Source: G965229605 sp965229605 (GTDB lineage Bacteria; Pseudomonadota; Alphaproteobacteria; CBDDJK01). Taken from it: a stretch of DNA of 64,000 nt. Where the stretch lies: positions 2,542,001 to 2,606,000 of the forward strand of contig OZ245892.1 of NCBI GenBank assembly GCA_965229605.1. The letters run 5' to 3'. Both the position numbers and the translations under genes were made by a program. The number at the start of each line of letters is the position of its first letter. Position 1 is the first letter of the stretch. The notes under the pieces were generated by a model that was given only the letters and a program-made list of their open reading frames with translations, did no database searches and was not told the DNA's origin. Positions 43,508 through 51,993 of the stretch are shown here, piece by piece.

Positions 43508-44513
43508 AGTCTAGAAGCTTTTGCGTGTTGTTCAGGCTGGCTTCGACGGCTCCAATCATGGAGGGAAGAACAAGCCATTCAAGCGTCCAGCTGGTGCCGG
43601 ATCGTTCGGCTTCGTGCGGCAAGGCCTGAGCCAACCCGCCAAGCTGCGCGGCATTATAGCGGGCCAGTGCCATCATTATTTCGGCTGGCACCGGGTTTGA
43701 TTTATGGGGCATGGCACTGGATTTCCCGCCGCCTTCAAGGTGAATCTCTGCGATTTCAGGCATCGACATCAGCGCGATATCCTGACCAATCTTGCCCAGA
43801 TTACCCGTCAGTTTTGCAAGCCAGTTCCCATAATCCATCACCCGCCCGCGGTCTGTGTGCCAGTTCTGCTCAGCCTGATAAAGCCCAAGGGTGGCAGCAA
43901 GATCACGGGCAATCTGGTCCGCATCTTTACCCAAATCACTTTTCCAATATCGGCGATCCCCGACCGGCCCGCCAAGCGACAGAACCTCAACAGACTGGCG
44001 CAAAGCCGAAAGATCAGCTTTTAACTGTAAAAGTGGATTGCTCCAGGCCTCAATCCTTGTGCGAAAAGAGATTTCAAGAGCCGGACGCATCCGGGTACGC
44101 CCCATAATTTTTTGGTCCCCCATCCTCTTTTGAATATCATCCAGACGGGAGATTAGCTCATCTATCCTGTCAGAAAAATGCTGATTGAGTTCCTGCCAGA
44201 CCAGAGCAAAGGCCGTGTCCATCACATCCTGGCTGGTTAATCCCTGATGAAGCAGGTTTGCCGGTCGGCCCTTTTCCTGCAAGAATGCCTGCATGGAGCG
44301 CACAAGGGCTGGCACGGGCACCCCGTCTTTTCCGGTGGTTTCGATCAAATGCGGGAGATCGGGGACAAACCCTTCTAGCCAGGCTTCTTCCCCACCCATT
44401 TGTGCCAGATAGACTTGCTCAACCCGGATCATTTTTTCAACCAGCCGAGGCGTTGAAAAGGCTTGTTCAGTGACCGGTGCCGGGATCAGGTGATTCAGCA
44501 GAGGAAGAAACAT
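43497..44513 (-). CDS. Fumarase/aspartase superfamily lyase, PcaB-like
   Basis: A 338-residue protein of the lyase superfamily. It has GLTSQDVMDTAF, GRTRMRPALEISF and the signature GGKSSAMPHKSNPVPAEI with the catalytic Ser loop. It most resembles 3-carboxy-cis,cis-muconate cycloisomerase (PcaB) from alphaproteobacteria, which is shorter than adenylosuccinate lyase and ends soon after the signature. No other protocatechuate genes are nearby, so the pathway role is uncertain. ATG 44513 is used over TTG 44516. It is 12 bases downstream of the DMT transporter, so the two may be one unit. Confidence 0.82.
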   Translation of the reverse strand: MFLPLLNHLIPAPVTEQAFSTPRLVEKMIRVEQVYLAQMGGEEAWLEGFVPDLPHLIETTGKDGVPVPALVRSMQAFLQEKGRPANLLHQGLTSQDVMDTAFALVWQELNQHFSDRIDELISRLDDIQKRMGDQKIMGRTRMRPALEISFRTRIEAWSNPLLQLKADLSALRQSVEVLSLGGPVGDRRYWKSDLGKDADQIARDLAATLGLYQAEQNWHTDRGRVMDYGNWLAKLTGNLGKIGQDIALMSMPEIAEIHLEGGGKSSAMPHKSNPVPAEIMMALARYNAAQLGGLAQALPHEAERSGTSWTLEWLVLPSMIGAVEASLNNTQKLLDSIR

Positions 44514-44525
44514 CAATCCGGCAGG

Positions 44526-45506
44526 TCAGGCAGAAGGTGCTTTTTTAAGGCGTTTTTTGGCAAATTCGACGGCCCGTCCATCAACGGCCATCAGGCCTGC
44601 GGCGACCAGACAGAAGCCCAGAAGGGCGGAGCGAGTCAATTCCTCATCAAGAAATAAAGTCCCCAGGATCATGGCGGCAATCGAGACCAGAATGGTCACC
44701 AGCGAGGTATTGGTAGCCCCGACATGGACGATCAGGCGGAAAAAGATCAGATAGGCCAGCGAGGTCGAGAGCAAAGCCAGCCCGACCAGCGACACGAGGG
44801 CTGTTGAACTGACATTGGTAAAGTCAACTGGAGTCTGTAGCGCGATGAAGACGAGCGCGGCCATAAACAGGCTGGAGGCGGTGAGTTGTCCGGTAGCCAT
44901 CATCAAGGGGTTAAGCCCCATGCGGGCGATTCTGCGCCCCCATACCATGGCCACGCCATAGGAGATCGCTGCGCCCAGGCAAGCCGCCATATGGGGGATT
45001 TTTTCTTGCATTATGTTAGTATTGGTACCAGTATCGGGGGCCCCAGTATTGGGGTCAAGTCCGCTTGCTGGAAAGAAGATGACGATGGTGCCTAGAAAAG
45101 CGAGGCCAATTCCGATTGATTTCCAGAAGGTAATGCGTTCGTCTGTGGTGAAAATATGCGCAAAAACCAGGGTAAAGAAGGGAGTCATGGCGTTCAGGAT
45201 AGAGGCAACACCACTGGTGATCCCGACCTGGCCCCAGCTGAGCAGGAAGAAAGGAATGGCGTTATTGATGATTCCCATGATTAGAAGGGCGCCAAGCAGC
45301 GGCCATGTGATCTGCCGGAGGGCTTGCACAACGTCTGAACGGTGGAGAATAAAGGCATAGAGCCACAGCCCGATTGCTGCGATAATCACGCGCCAGGTTA
45401 CCAGAACATGGGCGGGCATATCGTCAATAATCAATTCGACAAAGAAAAAAGAGCATCCCCAGACAAGAGATAAACTGATTAGCAGACCCCAGCCTTTGAT
45501 ATCCAT
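44526..45506 (-). CDS. DMT/EamA family transporter
   Basis: A 326-residue protein with ten hydrophobic helices in two five-helix EamA repeats: GWGLLISLSLVWGCSFFFVELII starts the first, and MAACLGAAISYGVAMVWGRRIARM the second. Such proteins export amino acids or other metabolites through the inner membrane. The substrate is not inferable. A Ser/Thr/Gly-rich loop (GLDPNTGAPDTGTNTNIM) joins the halves. Confidence 0.9.
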   Translation of the reverse strand: MDIKGWGLLISLSLVWGCSFFFVELIIDDMPAHVLVTWRVIIAAIGLWLYAFILHRSDVVQALRQITWPLLGALLIMGIINNAIPFFLLSWGQVGITSGVASILNAMTPFFTLVFAHIFTTDERITFWKSIGIGLAFLGTIVIFFPASGLDPNTGAPDTGTNTNIMQEKIPHMAACLGAAISYGVAMVWGRRIARMGLNPLMMATGQLTASSLFMAALVFIALQTPVDFTNVSSTALVSLVGLALLSTSLAYLIFFRLIVHVGATNTSLVTILVSIAAMILGTLFLDEELTRSALLGFCLVAAGLMAVDGRAVEFAKKRLKKAPSA

Positions 45507-45573
45507 TATTGTCTCGCAAAAGCTATAGAATTATTTGAAGTACTTTCTTCTCCATAAAGCCATCAGGTCCATA

Positions 45574-46296
45574 ATGCAAAATAAAGTCAATCACACCGCG
45601 CATATGCTTTCGCCGCAGGTTTTGCTGCGGGCCTATGCCTGCGGGATTTTCCCGATGGGAGAAGAAAGCCCGGATGGCCCCGAGGATATTTTCTGGTGCC
45701 GCCCGCCGCAGCGGGCAATCCTGCCGATTGATAAAGCCCATATCAACCGCCGCCTGCGCCGCCAGATCCGCCAACAAATCAAAGAAAATCAATATGAGGT
45801 CCGTTTTAATTATGACGTTCCGCAGGTGATTCATGCCTGCGCCAAGCCAGACCCTTCAGCCCCGCAAGCCGCAAGCCGTCAGACTACCTGGCTGTGCCCG
45901 ACTCTGATTGAGGCTTATATCGCGCTCTGGAAAGCGGGGTATGTTCATTCGGTTGAAATCTGGCAGGACGGGGCCTTTTCAGGCGGGCTTTATGGCGTGT
46001 CACTTGCTGGCGCCTTTTTTGGGGAAAGCATGGTCAGCCTCAAACCAAATGGCAGCAAGCTGGCCCTTGTCCATTTATTGGCCGAACTCTGGGCGCAAGG
46101 GTTGAAACTGCTTGATATCCAGATGATGACTCCGCATTTGCAGCGATTTGGCGCCATCGAAATCGAAGCCGATCACTATGATGACCGGCTGGCTGAGGCC
46201 CTGAAGGAAACCGCTCGCTTCCAACCGCCTTCTTTGGTGCAAATTGAGCAGACACAGCAGAATTTACTTAATTATCTTGATTTCCGCGTATCTTGA
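45574..46296 (+). CDS. aat: Leucyl/phenylalanyl-tRNA-protein transferase
   Basis: Adds Leu or Phe to N-terminal Lys/Arg of proteins, creating N-degrons for ClpS/ClpAP. The 240-residue protein has the conserved RAYACGIFPMGEE, IFWCRPPQRAILP, the GG-type VEIWQDGAFSGGLYGVSLAGAFFGESMVS block and LDIQMMTPHLQRFGA. ATG 45574 is chosen. A longer TTG start at 45535 would add 13 unconserved residues. Confidence 0.93.
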   Translation: MQNKVNHTAHMLSPQVLLRAYACGIFPMGEESPDGPEDIFWCRPPQRAILPIDKAHINRRLRRQIRQQIKENQYEVRFNYDVPQVIHACAKPDPSAPQAASRQTTWLCPTLIEAYIALWKAGYVHSVEIWQDGAFSGGLYGVSLAGAFFGESMVSLKPNGSKLALVHLLAELWAQGLKLLDIQMMTPHLQRFGAIEIEADHYDDRLAEALKETARFQPPSLVQIEQTQQNLLNYLDFRVS

Positions 46297-46426
46297 CAGG
46301 TTACGAGCCGGGTTATGAGAATGTCTGTTGCTCTTGAAGAAAAATTATGGCAACCAGCGCATAGAAAAACGGGCGGTTAAATCATTCTGTTGAAAACACT
46401 GTTCCGCCTGTTTGCTTCTTCAAAAG

Positions 46427-46502
46427 GCCGGATTAGCTCAGTCGGTAGAGCAGCGGTTTTGTAAACCGAAGGTCGCGGGTTCGAATCCTGCATCCGGCAC
46501 CA
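46427..46502 (+). tRNA. tRNA-Thr (anticodon TGT)
   Basis: A 76-base cloverleaf with a 7-bp acceptor (GCCGGAT/ATCCGGC), D arm AGCTCAGTCGGTAGAGCA, anticodon loop TTTGTAA (TGT), T arm with GGTTCGAATCC and encoded CCA. It decodes ACA (and ACG by wobble). The 27-43 pair of the anticodon stem is G-A, which is tolerated. Confidence 0.97.
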
Positions 46503-46549
46503 ATAAAATCAACGATTTATAGCTATTGCCAAAATAGCGGTTTACACTT

Positions 46550-46747
46550 TCACTGCCCGGATATTGGCCCGAATAATGTAAAGGCAAGCGTAATAAATGT
46601 CGCGGTTGCAGCAAAAAACGCAAAGGCTACCCCACCTGTCCAGATTTTAAGATCACGGCGGGTAAGCTGGATTTCATGCTTCACTTCGTTAATATCATGT
46701 TTGGTCGCGACTATATCTCTCTTTTCCAATATGGTGCTGTTTGCCAT
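46550..46747 (-). CDS. Small coiled-coil membrane protein, copy 1
   Basis: A 65-residue protein. The N-terminal half is charged and helical (KRDIVATKHDINEVKHEIQLTRRDLK), and one transmembrane helix follows (GGVAFAFFAATATFITLAFTLFG). It shares ATKHDI with the two neighbouring copies and resembles DUF1640/CCDC90-like proteins. Function unknown. Confidence 0.8.
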   Translation of the reverse strand: MANSTILEKRDIVATKHDINEVKHEIQLTRRDLKIWTGGVAFAFFAATATFITLAFTLFGPISGQ

Positions 46748-46779
46748 TCATTACCTCGTTGCTGATTTAGGGTTTATGC

Positions 46780-47031
46780 TCACCCGAAAAAGCGTATTGC
46801 CGCCAGAATGCTGATACCAGCCACAATCATAACCCCAAGTCGTGTGGTTATACGATATTCCATCTGTTTCATCTCATAGCGCAACAATTCAATATCATGC
46901 TTGGTCGCGACTGTATCTTTTAAGGCCCCGTCCAGGGCCTCAGCTGCGCCTTTGGCTTGTGACTCGCTAAAGCCGCTTGCTTGAAGTCGTTCAACATAGC
47001 CCAGTTTATCAAATGTGATACCGTTTGCCAT
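46780..47031 (-). CDS. Small coiled-coil membrane protein, copy 2 (DUF1640-like)
   Basis: An 83-residue protein. An N-terminal UBA-like piece (YVERLQASGFSESQAKGAAEAL) precedes the coiled-coil DTVATKHDIELLRYEMKQMEYR and a C-terminal transmembrane helix (LGVMIVAGISILAAIRFFG). This is the fullest of three tandem paralogues. The leader and first coding bases match those of the copies on either side. Confidence 0.8.
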   Translation of the reverse strand: MANGITFDKLGYVERLQASGFSESQAKGAAEALDGALKDTVATKHDIELLRYEMKQMEYRITTRLGVMIVAGISILAAIRFFG

Positions 47032-47063
47032 TATTCACCTCGTTGCTGATTTAGGGTTTATAC

Positions 47064-47207
47064 TTACCCGAAAAAGCGTATTGCCGCCAGAATACCAACA
47101 GTTGCCACAACCATTGCCCCCATGCGCAGCGTAAGGTCATGGCGCAAGCGGACTTCCATAGCCAGCATGTCACGACGAAGAAGTTCTATATCATGTTTGG
47201 TTGCCAT
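47064..47207 (-). CDS. Small coiled-coil membrane protein, copy 3
   Basis: A 47-residue protein from ATG 47207 (GAGGTAAGCT upstream): MATKHDIELLRRDM, then MEVRLRHDLTLRMG and the membrane helix AMVVATVGILAAIRFFG. It equals the C-terminal half of copy 2, so it arose by duplication and loss of the N-terminal piece. Its ribosome site and intact frame suggest it is translated. Confidence 0.75.
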   Translation of the reverse strand: MATKHDIELLRRDMLAMEVRLRHDLTLRMGAMVVATVGILAAIRFFG

Positions 47208-47269
47208 AGCTTACCTCTTTCTTTTGAAAGATAAACGCATATTAGGCGGATAGTCAAGGAAAATGGGGG

Positions 47270-48421
47270 TTATGAAGGGGTCTGGGCGGGGGGTATCGCG
47301 GCGTTTGGGGGTTTGGGACGGAAGCGGACGGGGACCCGTTTGGCCCCCCAGTTTCCGGGTCGCGGTTCAAAGACGCCGGGCACAGGATGTCCGCAGCTGG
47401 TGCAATGACCGCCCTGACCCAGTCCCCAGCTGAGTAATTTATGCCAGTCGCGCCCGATCACGACCGAGCGGCAAGAGGGGCAGCGGGTTGCCGCACTTTG
47501 GGGATCATGGACATTTCCGCAATAGACATAGCGCAATCCGGCTTTCAAGGCGATTTCGCGGGCGCGTAGCAGGGTTGAAAGCGGGGTGCGCGGTTTGTCC
47601 CGCATTTTATAGTCCGGGTGAAAGGCTGTAAAATGCAGTGGTACATCTGGCCCGAGTGTCTCCCCATACCAGGCGCAGAATTTCTGCAATTCTTCCACGC
47701 CGTCATTTTCATCGGGAATAAGCAGGGTCGTTATTTCCAGCCAGACATCGGGTTTATGGGCCAGATAAGCGGCGGTTTCCTTGACATTTTCCAAATCGGC
47801 AGCACATAATTTTTTATAAAATTCGGGGGTAAAGGCCTTGATATCAAGGTTGACGGCATCCATGGCATCAAAGAAGTCCGCCCGGGCTGAAGAGGTGATA
47901 TAGCCTGCCGTCACGGCAACATTCTTGATATTACGTTTGCGACATTCCTTTGCGATATCAATGGCATATTCGATAAAAATGATGGGGTCATTATAGGTAT
48001 AGGCGACAGACCGGCATTGGCTCTGGCGAGCAGCTTCGGCGATCATGGCCGGAGTTGCGTGCGACATCAGGCGGTCCATTTGCCGACTTTTGGAAATATC
48101 CCAGTTCTGGCAGAATTTGCAGGTGAGGTTACAGCCTGCCGTGCCAAAGGATAGAACCGGGGTGCCGGGCAAGAAATGGTTAAGCGGTTTTTTTTCAATA
48201 GGATCAATGCAGAAGCCTGAAGAGCGTCCATAGGTGGTGAGAAGCATCTGGTCACCATGGCGGGCGCGGACAAAGCAGAGGCCACGCTGGCCTTCCTGAA
48301 GTTTACAGGCGCGCGGGCAGAGTGTGCAGAGAATACGGCCATCTTCCAGTTTTTCCCAATAGCGGGCGGGGATGGAGGATTCCGGTATATCCGAGGCACT
48401 GATTGAGGTATCGGCAGACAT
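47270..48421 (-). CDS. amrS: AmmeMemoRadiSam-system radical SAM enzyme
   Basis: A 383-residue radical SAM protein like AmrS/YjjW. An N-terminal Cys cluster (CTLCPRACKLQEGQRGLCF) precedes the SAM motif CNLTCKFC (C97, C101, C104). The TIM barrel carries NVAVTAGYI, LDIKAFTPEFYKKL and IPDENDG. A C-terminal zinc-ribbon-like tail has CPSC and CTSC. AmrS is thought to act with AMMECR1 and MEMO1-like partners in modification of an unknown target. Neither partner is in this window. It lies 23 bases downstream of the carbonic anhydrase gene. Confidence 0.92.
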   Translation of the reverse strand: MSADTSISASDIPESSIPARYWEKLEDGRILCTLCPRACKLQEGQRGLCFVRARHGDQMLLTTYGRSSGFCIDPIEKKPLNHFLPGTPVLSFGTAGCNLTCKFCQNWDISKSRQMDRLMSHATPAMIAEAARQSQCRSVAYTYNDPIIFIEYAIDIAKECRKRNIKNVAVTAGYITSSARADFFDAMDAVNLDIKAFTPEFYKKLCAADLENVKETAAYLAHKPDVWLEITTLLIPDENDGVEELQKFCAWYGETLGPDVPLHFTAFHPDYKMRDKPRTPLSTLLRAREIALKAGLRYVYCGNVHDPQSAATRCPSCRSVVIGRDWHKLLSWGLGQGGHCTSCGHPVPGVFEPRPGNWGAKRVPVRFRPKPPNAAIPPAQTPS

Positions 48422-48444
48422 GGTGGCTAATCCTGTATAGGCCT

Positions 48445-49044
48445 TTACGGGGCCCGGTTGCGCGAGATTGAGAGATCACGAATTGTGCCGTCAGCAAGCG
48501 CATAGACCCAGCCGTGGATGGTGAGTGGCTGCTGGTTAGACCAGGCGGTATGGACGATGGGGGAATGCGATAATTGATCAACCTGTGCTTGAACATTTAG
48601 TTCACACAGACGATTCCAGCGTTCTTTTGGATCACGGATAGCCGCCAGGGACTCTTTATGCGTGCGGGAAAGGGCGCGTACCGGTTCCAGCCAGGAATCG
48701 AGTGTGCCGCCATTTTGCTGATTTTCAAGGGCAGCCAGGACCCCGCCGCAGCCATAATGCCCGCAGACAATGATATGTTTTACCTTCAAGGCCAGAACTG
48801 CATATTGCAGGACGGATTGAAAGTTCATGTCGCCCGATTGCGCCAGATTGGCAACATTGCGGTGGGTAAAGAGCGATCCGGGCTCCAGCCCGACAATCTG
48901 GCTGGCAGGCACCCGGCTATCGGCACAACCCAGCCATAAATAGTCCGGGCTTTGGCCCTCTGCCAGGCGATCAAAGAAAGCCGGATCACTGGCGCGTTTT
49001 TGATCGGCCCATTTTTTATTGTTATCCAGAAGCGATTTGGTCAT
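48445..49044 (-). CDS. can: Beta-class carbonic anhydrase
   Basis: Zn-dependent interconversion of CO2 and bicarbonate in the cytoplasm, likely supplying bicarbonate to carboxylases. The 199-residue protein shows WLGCADSRVPASQI (Zn ligand Cys40, with Asp42 and Arg44) and IIVCGHYGCGGV (His96, Cys99) and the GxxFxHRNVAN block. The ATG 49044 is used rather than TTG 49047. Confidence 0.95.
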   Translation of the reverse strand: MTKSLLDNNKKWADQKRASDPAFFDRLAEGQSPDYLWLGCADSRVPASQIVGLEPGSLFTHRNVANLAQSGDMNFQSVLQYAVLALKVKHIIVCGHYGCGGVLAALENQQNGGTLDSWLEPVRALSRTHKESLAAIRDPKERWNRLCELNVQAQVDQLSHSPIVHTAWSNQQPLTIHGWVYALADGTIRDLSISRNRAP

Positions 49045-49225
49045 CAATTAATCATCAATCTGTCTGTGTCCTTTTCTATCTATCCAGCTATACCATGCGC
49101 CATAATCGGTAAAAAGTCCTTTTGCGGTTGACTTTAACGACATAGAGCGTAAATCTCTCTTTTTTATATTGTTCTATCGGGTCGAGCCAATGCGCCATTA
49201 TCCAGACAAAAAAATCTCTCCAGCC

Positions 49226-49954
49226 ATGGAGGCGACAGGTTCAGGCAATTCAGAATCTGCGAATAGTCCGGTTATAGTCAAAAAATATGCCAACCGGCGG
49301 CTTTATAATACGGCAACCAGCAAATATGTGACGCTGAATGACCTTCATCATATGGTGCGCGATTCCATTGATTTTAAAGTCTGCGATGCCCGCACGGGCG
49401 AAGATATTACGCGTTCTATCCTGACCCAGATCATCCTGGAAGAAGAAGGGAAAGAAGGCGGAACGCTTCTGCCGATCAGCTTTTTGCGCCAGCTGATCAG
49501 CCTTTATGGCGACCAGTTTAATCATATGACCTTGCCGCGCTATCTGGAAGCCTCGATGCATAATTTTGCTGAAAACCAGAACAAGCTGCGCCAGGCTGCG
49601 CAGGAGAGTTTTTCGCCTCTGTTTCCGCTTCACAACCTGGAGGAAATGGGCAAGCAGAATATGGAATTTATGCGAAAAGCCATGACGATGTTTAACCCGC
49701 TGGCTGCTTCGGAAAGTGCGGATCCGGCGGCAAAACAGGCTTCTTCTGCGCAGGATACGGGGCCGGATACGCGACCGGTTGAAGAAGCTTCAACCGCCGA
49801 ACAATCTCCTGCCAGTTCTTCCAATGGCAGTGCCCCCAATGGACAGGCAACTGCCGAAGATGTGCGGCGTCAACTTGACGATATGCAAGGCCAAATCGAT
49901 ACCCTGATCAAGGCCCTGCAAACTCAGCCCCAAAAAACAGACGCAGGCCAGTAA
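49226..49954 (+). CDS. phaR: Polyhydroxyalkanoate synthesis regulator PhaR
   Basis: A repressor that binds PHB granules and DNA to control phasin and PHA genes. The N-terminal DNA-binding module is typical: PVIVKKYANRRLYNTATSKYVTLNDLHHMV, then FKVCDARTGEDITRSILTQIILEEE. The middle has helical LRQLISLYGDQFNHM and LPRYLEASMHNFAENQ, and the C-terminus ends with a Ser/Ala/Gln-rich linker and a coiled-coil DVRRQLDDMQGQIDTLIKALQ. A start at 49226 gives a 16-residue leader as in relatives. ATG 49190 is the alternative. Its presence implies polyhydroxyalkanoate storage. Confidence 0.92.
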   Translation: MEATGSGNSESANSPVIVKKYANRRLYNTATSKYVTLNDLHHMVRDSIDFKVCDARTGEDITRSILTQIILEEEGKEGGTLLPISFLRQLISLYGDQFNHMTLPRYLEASMHNFAENQNKLRQAAQESFSPLFPLHNLEEMGKQNMEFMRKAMTMFNPLAASESADPAAKQASSAQDTGPDTRPVEEASTAEQSPASSSNGSAPNGQATAEDVRRQLDDMQGQIDTLIKALQTQPQKTDAGQ

Positions 49955-50015
49955 GCGTCCGGCTGAGGCCTTTATGCGCGTTGGCCTTTATGCGCGTTGA
50001 ATAGGGAGTGTTTTT

Positions 50016-51881
50016 ATGAGAATAAGTGCGGTTTTTGCCCTTATGGGGGCTTTTCTTGTTGTATCGGGCTGTCTGACCACCAATAAGGGGCTTGGAGAAA
50101 TTACGGCTTTGCCGGATATTATGGAATTGCGCGCAGGCTCTCCACTTGAAAAATGTCTTATTGATCAGGAGCTTATTGAAGAGACCGACCTTGACTTTGA
50201 CAAGCTGGAAGAGATCGAGGTTGAAGCCGCAACCCAGACCAATCTTCTAAGAGGCCTGAGTGCCGGACTTCAAGGCCAGCCCGGGATTGAAAATGCCGGG
50301 CTTTTTCTGCAAGCGGGCTATACGGGCTATTCGGCAAAGGTGCGCGGCATTAGCTGGTTGTTGGAGCAAGGAAAATTTGATGCCGCCGCCGCCTATCTGG
50401 CCCGGCGCAGTGCCAATTATGTCAGCGGAGATTCGGACGGGTTTAAAACAGCCCGGCAGGTGGGGTCGCTTGGCCTGATCACACGCGGGTCGATTGCCCT
50501 TGATCGCGGCGATATCGCTTGCGCCACAGTTTTTCTGCGCGCGGCCGAGGATTTGATCGACGACAAGGAAAATAGCTCCTACGCGCAGGCCCTTTTGCGG
50601 GCAACCACCGATTATTCGGTTGAAGGCTATGAACGTGTGCTTTTGCTCAATCAATATGCGCTGGGGACTATTCTTGAAGGCAATCCGGCGGCCTATCCGG
50701 TCACCCAGCGGGCAAGACGCTATCAGGACGAACAGCGGATTATCTATCAGGACGAACTGGATAAAGCCCGCGCCGATAACGCCAATAGTGCCCCCGAAAG
50801 CGACACATCGGTTGATGATATTCTGGCTGATCAGGGATTCCGGGAAAATGCAAAGATTGCTGCCCGGGTATCCTCCCCTTTTGTGAATCCGCTGGCTGAT
50901 TATTTATCAGCAGCTTTATCTGAAATAGAAGCCACCGCTCCAAATCCGCGGTCTGATGTCTGGGGGGATGCGGTGATTGCCTGGAAGAAAACGGCAGAAC
51001 TGGCCGGGGATAATCCATCTGTCCGTCAGGGTCTGGCCGATGCTCTGGTCAATTCAGGGATGGACCCGCAATCCGCAGAATTGACTGAAATCACCGGCGA
51101 TCTGCCTGCCATCCGGGAAGCTGCCGCAGTGCCTGAATATCGGGCGCAAACCCACGATGATCAGCGGATTATCCATGTGATCGCCGCCCTTGGCCTGGCC
51201 CCGGAACGAAAAGTCGCCATCGCCCGCATTCCTTTTGACACCAGCTTTCTGGCCTTGAAACTCCCTTATCAGGACCCGGTCGATACATCGGCAAGCGGGC
51301 TGCTGGTTGAAATTGGCGATCAAAAGCAAGAGCTTGGTCTGATCAGCGATATTGAAGCCATGATCATGCGCCAGTATCAGGACCGTTTGCCACTGGATAT
51401 TGCCGGGGCGCTTGTCAGCGCGATTGGCGGCTATGTTGCCGGGCAACAGGTGGGGCTATGGCTCGGGGATGAAAGTCCGGGCGGCGGGATTTTCGGCGCA
51501 TTGACCAATGAACTCACCCAGCAAGCCACCATGCCCAGCACAACCGGCTGGACCGCCTTGCCCCAGTCCTATCTTGTGGCCCGACTGGTTGTGCCAAAAG
51601 GAATTGATCAGCTGCGCCTGACCTTGCTGGATTCGTGGGGAGACCCCATGCGGGTGGAAAATGTCCCTATTCTGCCGGATGACAGCTTGGTCGTCTATGC
51701 CCGCGCGGTTGATGGCTATTTATCTGCACGGGCCCAGCTTCGGCCCTATGACCTTGATTTTGACCAGACCGAGGCTTCTGGAAAAATTGAAAATGCCAAT
51801 CTTGATAATGAAAGCTCTGACAATATTGACCCGGATCAAGAAGAAGAACAGGACTGCGGATTTATATGTGCGCTCTTTTGA
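50016..51881 (+). CDS. Large lipoprotein, COG3014-like
   Basis: A 621-residue protein with lipobox VVSGC (Cys19), so lipid-anchored. The mature protein is helical with TPR-like segments (GKFDAAAAYLARRSANYV, GDIACATVFLRAAEDLI), then a beta-rich middle. The organisation resembles COG3014-type lipoproteins that sit beside secreted small proteins. Function unknown. It ends in an acidic Asp/Glu-rich tail with two final cysteines (QDCGFICALF). Confidence 0.75.
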   Translation: MRISAVFALMGAFLVVSGCLTTNKGLGEITALPDIMELRAGSPLEKCLIDQELIEETDLDFDKLEEIEVEAATQTNLLRGLSAGLQGQPGIENAGLFLQAGYTGYSAKVRGISWLLEQGKFDAAAAYLARRSANYVSGDSDGFKTARQVGSLGLITRGSIALDRGDIACATVFLRAAEDLIDDKENSSYAQALLRATTDYSVEGYERVLLLNQYALGTILEGNPAAYPVTQRARRYQDEQRIIYQDELDKARADNANSAPESDTSVDDILADQGFRENAKIAARVSSPFVNPLADYLSAALSEIEATAPNPRSDVWGDAVIAWKKTAELAGDNPSVRQGLADALVNSGMDPQSAELTEITGDLPAIREAAAVPEYRAQTHDDQRIIHVIAALGLAPERKVAIARIPFDTSFLALKLPYQDPVDTSASGLLVEIGDQKQELGLISDIEAMIMRQYQDRLPLDIAGALVSAIGGYVAGQQVGLWLGDESPGGGIFGALTNELTQQATMPSTTGWTALPQSYLVARLVVPKGIDQLRLTLLDSWGDPMRVENVPILPDDSLVVYARAVDGYLSARAQLRPYDLDFDQTEASGKIENANLDNESSDNIDPDQEEEQDCGFICALF

Positions 51882-51901
51882 GCGAAAATATATTAGCGAT
51901 T

Positions 51902-51915
51902 AGGGTCCTGACCCT
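51902..51915. repeat. Palindrome matching the MITE terminus
   Basis: AGGGTCCTGACCCT is a near-perfect inverted repeat. Read on the other strand it matches the start of the MITE terminal repeat at 33232. It may be a solo end or coincidence. Confidence 0.3.
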
Positions 51916-51993
51916 GAACAGGGGTGTTTGATTTTGGCTTCGTTAAAGGCTATATAGTCAAAATTCTTTTTCTGACAGGAACGATGCCCCCTT

